NCBI RefSeq assembly: GCF_963576675.1
Contig: NC_088911.1
Location: forward strand, 28,008,501 to 28,072,500
DNA from: Euphorbia lathyris
Lineage: Eukaryota > Streptophyta > Magnoliopsida > Malpighiales > Euphorbiaceae
Length of the DNA: 64,000 nt
Reading direction: 5' to 3'
The notes under the pieces are model-generated. The model was not told the origin of the DNA, searched no databases, and was given only the letters and a program-made list of their open reading frames with translations. The translations under genes were made by a program, and so were the position numbers. Numbering within the stretch: the first letter of the stretch is position 1; every line of letters starts with the position of its first letter. This document shows positions 58,248-64,000 of this stretch, piece after piece.

Positions 58248-58760
58248 GCGGGATAATAATACTAACCAATCGCAGATCCACACTATCGGACACAAATTGA
58301 TCCATCTAATTCTCTGCCACCAATTAATTTCTTTAATAACATTCCTCAATTTCTTATTAGATTTTTCATTGTCGGATATTTTTCTCCATCCTTACACAAT
58401 AATGAAGAACATTGAGGACAACTACCTGCAAACAATTGATGAAGCCGAATATTTATAAGAGCATATGTATGATCCACTATCCATCTAATTCGGAACAAAA
58501 TCTTATCAAGTAGATTGTAAAACGTTGAAGAAAAAAAGATAGAGAAACGATTTACCATGAATAAAAGAGAAAAATACCGAAAAGGGGAAAACAGAGGATA
58601 AAGAGGATAAAGCGGATGAGAATAACACTAACCTAATTGCAGATCCACATGCCATGAAACAGATTGATTCATCTAATTCCCTGCCATCAATTAATTTCTC
58701 TAATGACATTCCTCAATTTCTTATCAGATTTTTCATTGTCTCATCCTTTTCTCTATCCTT
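58248..58760. repeat. Direct duplication inside the 3.65-kb insertion
   Basis: 58248-58398 and 58611-58760 match (shared CAGATCCACA, ATTAATTTCT, CATTCCTCAATTTCTTAT), spaced about 363 bp. Confidence 0.75.
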
Positions 58761-59254
58761 ATTGGTTCTCTCTTAAGAATTAGATCATGCTCCATGACAT
58801 AAAAAAACAATTTACTTAAAAGCACTACCTAAATAGAAATCCAGAAACCACATATTACCTACCAGTTTGGAAAATAACTATAGCCTCTTCCATCTCATCT
58901 GCGATGAAGAATAACACAACCCCAAAAAAAAAAAAAAAATATGAAACTCTTAAGAAATCAACAAAAGAAAGTAAAATCAAAAGTAAAAAGCCATATAAAA
59001 CCCATCATAAATCTAAACCTTTTGAGAGGCTGCAGGCTGCAAACATGTAAATATCATGAGAACGTGAAACTAACATGTTATAAAAGATTGGTAAACCGCA
59101 TTATAGAATACGAATTAACTTTAGTTGCTTAATTACTCACCAGTTTAATCAAAGCCTTATTCAACTTTATAAATTGAGAGGTCATCTGCTAACAAAGCTA
59201 GATAATTTAGATCTAAAAACCTAAAAAAAAAAAACCTTAAACCATAAGGAAATC

Positions 59255-60090
59255 TACACCTGCAAAAGTCCTCTTTAGAGCATCCACTGAATGGAGCCTA
59301 ATGGAGTAGCAAAAATCCTAAAGCATTGATTTCCACTCCGCTTTAGGATCTGCATATCACAACAACTGAAATTAGATGAGAGAAGAAAGAGAGAGGAGAC
59401 ACAGAGGATGATTTGAAAATTAGTTAGGGAAAAGATGAAATTGGCCTAAGAGAGAAAGGAAAGAAAGGAGACGGAGATGGCCCAGAAATCGATGCTCTTG
59501 AACTGGAAAAGACTATGAAAACCGAATCGTCGAAGTTGGATCGATTGGTGAAAATTTATGGAAGGCAAAATGAGATTGGTAAAACAGAAAGCTAAGCGAG
59601 CACAAAAGTAAAATAGATCTAGAAACTGAAATAAAAAAAACCACACTAAAGATAATTGAAGATTAATTACACAAATCAATACACAAATTAGAAATAATAA
59701 GGAAGAAATATGAAAGGTAAGTAATAGAAAAGAAAAAGAAAAAGAAATACTTGTAAAGACCAAGAAGGAAATAGCATAAAAAATCAAAGAAAATATGAAC
59801 AGAGCCTGAAACACAAAAAGAATATGTACCTGTAAAGTTCTGATAAAAGCATCTACATTGGACATCAAAAGCTGAAGTCTCAATACTTTGGATGAAAGGA
59901 AAAAACTTGAGAAAATCCTGCAATCAGAAACAACCCAAAAAAACATAGAAAGGCAAGAAAACTGTTCAATATTTCAGATCCTTCCAACCTTCATATCACA
60001 ATAATTGAAGTTAGATTTGAGAGAATCAAGAGTGAGGAGACACAGAGGAGGAATGGAAGAGATAAATGGGGGAAAATGAAATGGAAACAG
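59255..60090 (-). repeat. Diverged duplication with exon-like units
   Basis: 59255-59460 and 59826-60090 are related: ATATCACAA(C/T)AA(C/T)TGAA, GAGGAGACACAGAGGA and an ACCTG(C/T)(A)AA boundary. On the minus strand each ends a unit at TTTGCAG or TTTACAG followed by GT, as at a 5' splice site, and one is preceded by an AG acceptor-like TGATTGCAG. No protein could be assigned. Confidence 0.45.
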
Positions 60091-60469
60091 AATAATAGGA
60101 TGGAGAGTACCTCATGTCTGAAGGATAGAACCGTAGATCTTCGAGAACGGAGGAGGTGTGGAGAATAGAGACGGTTGATTAATTTAGGATGAAAGCAACT
60201 AATAAACAGATGAGGGAAGATAGAGAGATGAAGAGAGAGAAATAGTAAGAGAGTGATTGTCTCTAGGAGAGATGAACGAAGAGAGAAGGGGAGAAGGCAC
60301 AAAAATCAAGGAAAGATAGAAGAACGGCATCGTTTTGTTGCCATGTAGCTGAGAATTTAAGTGATTTAAGGGTAAAATTGTAAACTGTGTTAAAAGGGTA
60401 ACATTGGAAAAAAATTGGTACAAAATTGTCAATTTTACTGTTCCAATGATTCACTTTTATAATTATATA

Positions 60470-61100
60470 TAATATATGTATATTACATATACAACCCTAA
60501 AATCATCATATGTCACTCTTAAATAAGAACCTCCCCTTCAATTTCATTATCAATGGCTCAACCAATGGTGGATGACATGACGACTGTTAGATCTATCGAT
60601 AGAGTGATCAGATTCAATGATAAGAAAGATTTTGGTTTCATTAAACTTAACGTATGAGATGACCTCAGAGATATAGTGGTGGTGGCAGTGGTGGATGCTT
60701 CAATTGTGAGAATGAATGCCATATTGCTAGAGAATGCCCTAACAATTTTTGATTCTCGGAAAAATGAGTAATAGTACATATTTCTCTTCTTTTGTTGTTA
60801 ACTTTATGGATTTATATTTTGGGGTTTTGCCTTTTTTTTTTGGAAAAAGTCAATTTATACATAAGATTGTGTTGATCCTAGTTTTTTTGATTAAAGATTG
60901 GTTGGTGATAAAGGGCAAACGGCGAACATCTCATCTATGTTGGCACCCCCACCATAGACCCAAAAAAACCTCGAACCAAATCCTAGTTGGTAATGTTTAG
61001 TTTGTTAGATGAAATTTTCTGATTTTTAGAGAATACATATGGTGGTTCGGATAAATTAAGCTTTCATGTCATTGAACGTCTCATATTTCTAATTAATTAA
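60470..61100 (+). repeat. Inner left arm of giant palindrome
   Basis: Pairs with 61245-61790 on the minus strand: leader (ACAACCCTA, CTTCAATTTCATTATCA), the cold-shock copy, 3' sequence and GGATAAATTAAGCTTTCAT near 61048 (complement near 61290). A stretch of about 100 bp at about 60885-60985 is extra in this arm. Confidence 0.85.
60553..60752 (+). pseudogene. Cold-shock-domain/zinc-knuckle protein pseudogene, plus copy
   Basis: ATG at 60553 (MAQPMVDDMTT). It encodes the beginning of a cold-shock domain with FNDKKDFGFIK, the RNP1-type nucleic-acid-binding motif (family WFNDQKGFGFI). The rest of that domain is missing. After a stop and a frame change, a Gly-rich run (YSGGGSGGG) leads to an intact CCHC knuckle CFNCENECHIAREC and a stop at 60750-60752. 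This order (CSD, Gly-rich, CCHC) is that of plant CSP/GRP2 RNA chaperones. It is broken by the TGA at about 60655, the internal deletion and the frame change. Confidence 0.8.
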
Positions 61101-61244
61101 GTTGGTTTGATTTTTTTTATTAACATGTTTATCTGACAGAAAGTATCACATTACTATAGTTAAACATTTTTTTTGTTGTTAAAAATGTCTTTCAATACTA
61201 CAGTTTACTCAATTAGTTTTATGGAATCATATAAAAATATCATA

Positions 61245-61790
61245 GTAAATTAATTAGAATTATCATAATGTCAATGATATGAAAGCTTAATTTATCCGAA
61301 TCACCATATGTATCCTCTGAGAATCGAAAAATTTCCTCTACCAAACTGAGAATTGCCAAGTAGAGTTAACACAATTGTATGTATAAATTGATTTTTTCCA
61401 AGAAAAAAAAAGGCAAACCCCACAAAATAAACCCATAAAGATAACGATGAAAGAAGAGAAATATATACTATCACTCTTTTTTCAGGAATCAAGAATTATT
61501 GCGGCATTCCTCAGCAAAATGGCATTCCTTCCCAAAGTTAAAGCATCCATCACTGCCACTACCATCACCATACATTCCAGATCATCTCCACCATCATTAG
61601 GCTTGATGAAACCAAAATCTTTCTTATCGTTGAATCATACCACTCTATCGGTAGATCTAATGATCGTTGTGTCATCTGCCATTGGTTGAGCCATTGATAA
61701 TGAAATTGAAGGGGGGGGGGGGGGGGTTAGTTAAAAGTGAGATATGATGATTGTAGGGTTGTACAGATATATATATATATATATATATAT
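61245..61790 (-). repeat. Inner right arm of giant palindrome
   Basis: Reverse complement partner of 60470-61100. The spacer between the arms is about 145 bp (61101-61244) and AT-rich. Confidence 0.85.
61492..61694 (-). pseudogene. Cold-shock-domain/zinc-knuckle protein pseudogene, minus copy
   Basis: ATG at 61694 (MAQPMADDTT). Same architecture and same missing middle as the plus copy. It has FNDKKDFGFIKPNDGGDDL, longer than in the plus copy, but a TGA replaces the Trp codon just before FNDKK. The knuckle has lost one Cys (CFNFGKECHFAEEC). Convergent with the plus copy at 60553; 3' sequences match to about 61255. A run of 14 G lies just upstream at about 61713-61726. Confidence 0.8.
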
Positions 61791-61792
61791 AT

Positions 61793-61880
61793 AGGCGTCG
61801 CCCAAAGTTGACGGGATCCGTGACGAGCAGCTCCCTGCTCGGCGAGCAGGCCGCCTTTCCCCGCCTCGTCTCGTCGAGAC
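61793..61880. repeat. GC-rich insert between AT microsatellites
   Basis: An about 85-bp GC-rich block lies between two (TA)n runs (about 61768-61792 and 61883-61902) and is absent from the left arm. It contains CTGCTCGGCGAGCAG, the palindromic motif that is repeated in the solo LTR at 30965-31095. Confidence 0.7.
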
Positions 61881-61904
61881 AAGTATATATATATATATAT
61901 ATTT

Positions 61905-62487
61905 ATAGTGTGTGTGAATAGGGGAAGTTTGATCCTAAAAGAACCCTAATTCATAAGTGTTTTTCTTTCACTATTTCTTTCTTATAGTCGGAAAGGGAAA
62001 ATCACAGAAAATATGGCAAGAAGAAATAGTTTTCCTTTGAGAGAAAAGGAAAGTTGTAGTATGAGAGAGAAAGGAAAAAAGGGAATTCTAAGCGATAGTT
62101 TGCAGTGAGAGAGTGAAAAGTGTCTAAGTGAAAATTGGAAGGAAGTGAAAGTTACGGTGAAAATTAATAGTGAGAAATGGAAATATTAATGATGAAAGTT
62201 GGTGGAAATCTGACCAATTCTTAATTAATTGAACCAAATCCTTAATATATTAATTAATTGGAATATAATTTATTCTTTAGACTAAATAATTTAGTTTTTA
62301 AATGAGTTTTTTAGGCTAAACTAGGGGTGCAAACGAGCCTCCCTAGTTCGTAAACTGTTCGAGTTCGGTTCGGTCAAAGTTCAGATCGATTGGGCTCGGC
62401 TCGAGTTCGAGATCGGCTCGAGCATTAATGAGTCTGAGTTCGAGCTTCCTTGGGTTCGGCTCTAAAGCTCGTGAGCAGGTTCGAGAG

Positions 62488-62524
<37 letters not shown>

Positions 62525-63655
62525 TAACTTTGTTTAATCTTATTACTTTGTTTAAATTTGTTGTAGATTGTATGGTGTATATTTGTTTTTTGGATTAAAT
62601 TTGATATTCATTCATTAGAAGGATGATTTTAAATAATAAAATGTTAATCAGGTAGAATTAAGCAATGTTATCATAACCGATTCGGCCATCAAATTAGATT
62701 TATGATTGGGTCAGGAGCCATTTAGTCGGATCGGATACTCAGATTAATCAGAACGGATGACGTAATAAATAAATAATATTGATATATATATAAAATTAAT
62801 TTGAAATTATTTTATAAGTTATATATAATCAAAATATTAAGAACACTAAAAACTTATAATATATAATAACGTTTAAAAGGTATAATTAGAGAAAAGAAAC
62901 AAGTTAAGAATTTAAAATAATAATTAGTAAGTTAAGAATAAAAAAACGGACTAAAAGGTATATAAAAGAGTTTTTTTTTTTTTTTGTATGGATAATATTT
63001 GTTTGGAGGTCCCAAGTATTAATAGGAATTTGAGTAAAAACTTGTCTCACATAGGAAGTGGAAGTGGAGGCAAGCCAATCCAAGAATAGGTGCTATAAAT
63101 AAAGGTCGACATCAACAAAAAAAAAAAAAAAAATTGCATTAAACTAACAAGGGGGCGCAAAGCAAGCCTTGATAATTTATGAGGCAAATGTAAGTTTTTT
63201 TCAAAGCAGGGGACCTATTAGGTCTTGATCTATTCCCAGTTCCGTCCGGTTATAAAAACCAATTTGTTGCTCGATGAGTTTCAAGCTCGAGCCGAACTTA
63301 TATCGAACTCAAGCCGAGCTCTAAAATTGCAGGCTCAGCGAGCTTTGAGCTCGAGTCGAGCTCGATCTTCACACTTTTCGAGCCGAGCCGAGCCTGTTCC
63401 TATTCGGTCTTGGTTCGGCTCGTTTGCACTCTTAGGCTAAACCCATAATTAAGCCCATGAATTTTCATGATTTTAAGGATTAACCCAATAATCATTTATT
63501 TTTCCAGATTAAGCTCACGGTTCTATTAAGTAAATCGTTAATGAAGGGCTAAATGTGGTGGAAAGTAAAGATTATAGGCTTAATCAATAAAAATTATAAA
63601 ATCCAGTGGCATAATCAATAAAAGTTATAAAGATTATGGGGCTTAATATGATTTT
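61905..63655. repeat. Right outer arm of giant palindrome
   Basis: Inverted counterpart of 55557-56812, interrupted by the hAT-type element at 62322-63434. It reads toward the minus-strand cold-shock copy, so the arms correspond to the upstream region of that gene copy. Confidence 0.85.
62322..63434. mobile_element. Non-autonomous hAT-type element, 1113 bp
   Basis: Terminal inverted repeats TAGGGGTGCAAACGAGCC and its near-complement GGCTCGTTTGCACTCTTA, with an 8-bp target duplication GGCTAAAC (62314-62321 and 63435-63442): both are hAT hallmarks. Subterminal regions are crowded with GAGCTCG/CTCGAG/GGCTCG motifs, as in hAT transposase-binding ends. A (TA)n run lies at about 62490-62520 and an A-run at about 63118-63133. 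No transposase. Confidence 0.92.
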
Positions 63656-63698
63656 TTTTTGGGTGAATAATTTATTAGTCCCTTAGTTTTTACCTAAC

Positions 63699-64000
63699 AC
63701 ACTGTTTAGTCCCTTATTTTGAAAAACACATTTTAAAGTCCATATCTTTTGCCAATATTAACATTGTGGCCCTTTTATCTATTTTTTTAGATTTTTAACC
63801 GAACATATTTTAGCTTTTAGGACAACCACAGTACAATGCAAGTTGACCATGTTTCTGTTATTTAATATATATTTGTTTATGCTAAAATATAACGATTATA
63901 AGTCTAAAAAAACTAGACAAAAGGACCAAATGGTTAATATTGGCAAAAGCTATGGACCTTATAATGTGTTTTTCAAAATAGGAGGACTAAACAGTGTGTT
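63699..64000. mobile_element. MITE with about 90-bp TIRs, reaching the window end
   Basis: AACACACTGTTTAGTCC at 63698 is mirrored by GGACTAAACAGTGTGTT at 63984-64000, and homology continues inward about 90 bases (TTTTGCCAATATTAAC and its complement). About 302 bp or slightly more; the right target duplication lies outside the window. Probably Mutator-like. Confidence 0.85.

Larger units (their letters stand above)
56813..60455. mobile_element. Unclassified 3.65-kb insertion in an AT tract
   Basis: Relative to the right arm, this block interrupts the TATATA tract between the arm and the cold-shock copy. It starts near TACTAGATGGATACCC, followed by TCGCTATGCTTCGGG, and ends near GATTCACTTTTATAA. 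No TIR, LTR or transposase is visible. The AT insertion site and terminal character are compatible with a Helitron-like non-autonomous element, but I see no firm CTRR end with hairpin. It contains two internal direct duplications and, on the minus strand, CT-rich leader-like sequence with intron-like boundaries. Confidence 0.45.

Noticed and set aside
59446..60454. Several hydrophobic minus-strand open frames
   Set aside because: They come from T/C-rich leader-like and intron-like sequence, overlap in several frames and lack any conserved motif.

Overview
This window is plant nuclear DNA, most likely from a dicot. It is AT-rich intergenic sequence built almost entirely from transposable elements nested in one another: Sirevirus-like Ty1/copia elements, an Athila-type Ty3/gypsy element, a solo LTR, a LINE remnant, hAT/MULE/Harbinger-type MITEs and decayed LTR debris. 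I see no intact host gene. The only host-gene-like sequences are two broken copies of a cold-shock-domain/zinc-knuckle protein near the right end. No rRNA, tRNA or CRISPR array was recognised. Species assignment is not possible from what I can see.

Layout. 1-13027 is old mosaic sequence: a Harbinger-like MITE (201-540), a copia RNase H remnant on the minus strand (about 2158-2665), a roughly 196-bp degenerate tandem repeat (about 3190-3815), a copia gag-protease fragment (4412-6392) split by a 499-bp Mutator-type MITE, three copies of a 298-bp MITE, two of which sit inside a tandem duplication in opposite orientation (8895-9940), another long-TIR MITE (11214-11651), and two minus-strand gypsy 5'-end remnants.

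13028-53335 is a composite of three related Sirevirus-like copia elements between two plus-strand LTRs and a 5-bp duplication (TCCGC). Copy A reads plus. It is split in gag by a 12.6-kb Athila element (15544-28148) and in pol by a 1587-bp solo LTR (30569-32155), each with its own 5-bp target duplication. Inside its third ORF, copy A is fused to copies B and C, which read minus and are arranged head to tail around one shared LTR (41651-42996). The right edge of C has lost its LTR and primer site and is joined, through two short templated filler segments, to a second copy of the DNA that flanks the left LTR, followed by another plus-strand LTR. The Athila element has an intact 1755-codon gag-pol, two divergent paralogous ORFs in the envelope position, both broken, and hairpin-forming sequence at both internal edges. 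Copy B keeps an intact gag and copy C an intact 924-codon third ORF. No single copy has all its genes intact, but the three together hold most of the functions.

53341-64000 begins with a LINE endonuclease-region remnant that the composite interrupts, then a 27-bp minisatellite, then a very large imperfect palindrome (about 55557-63660, centre near 61.1 kb). The palindrome carries two convergent cold-shock-protein pseudogenes with matching upstream regions. Its arms are interrupted by a MITE with four 33-bp palindromic repeats (left), a roughly 3.65-kb unclassified insertion in an AT tract (left), an 85-bp GC-rich insert (right) and a 1113-bp hAT-type element with an 8-bp target duplication (right). 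The window ends inside another long-TIR MITE.

The elements work together only in the sense of nesting history: the copia composite came first, Athila (nearly identical LTR segments) and the solo-LTR parent came later, and rearrangement reshaped the block. All elements that can be checked left the host frame intact apart from the insertion itself.
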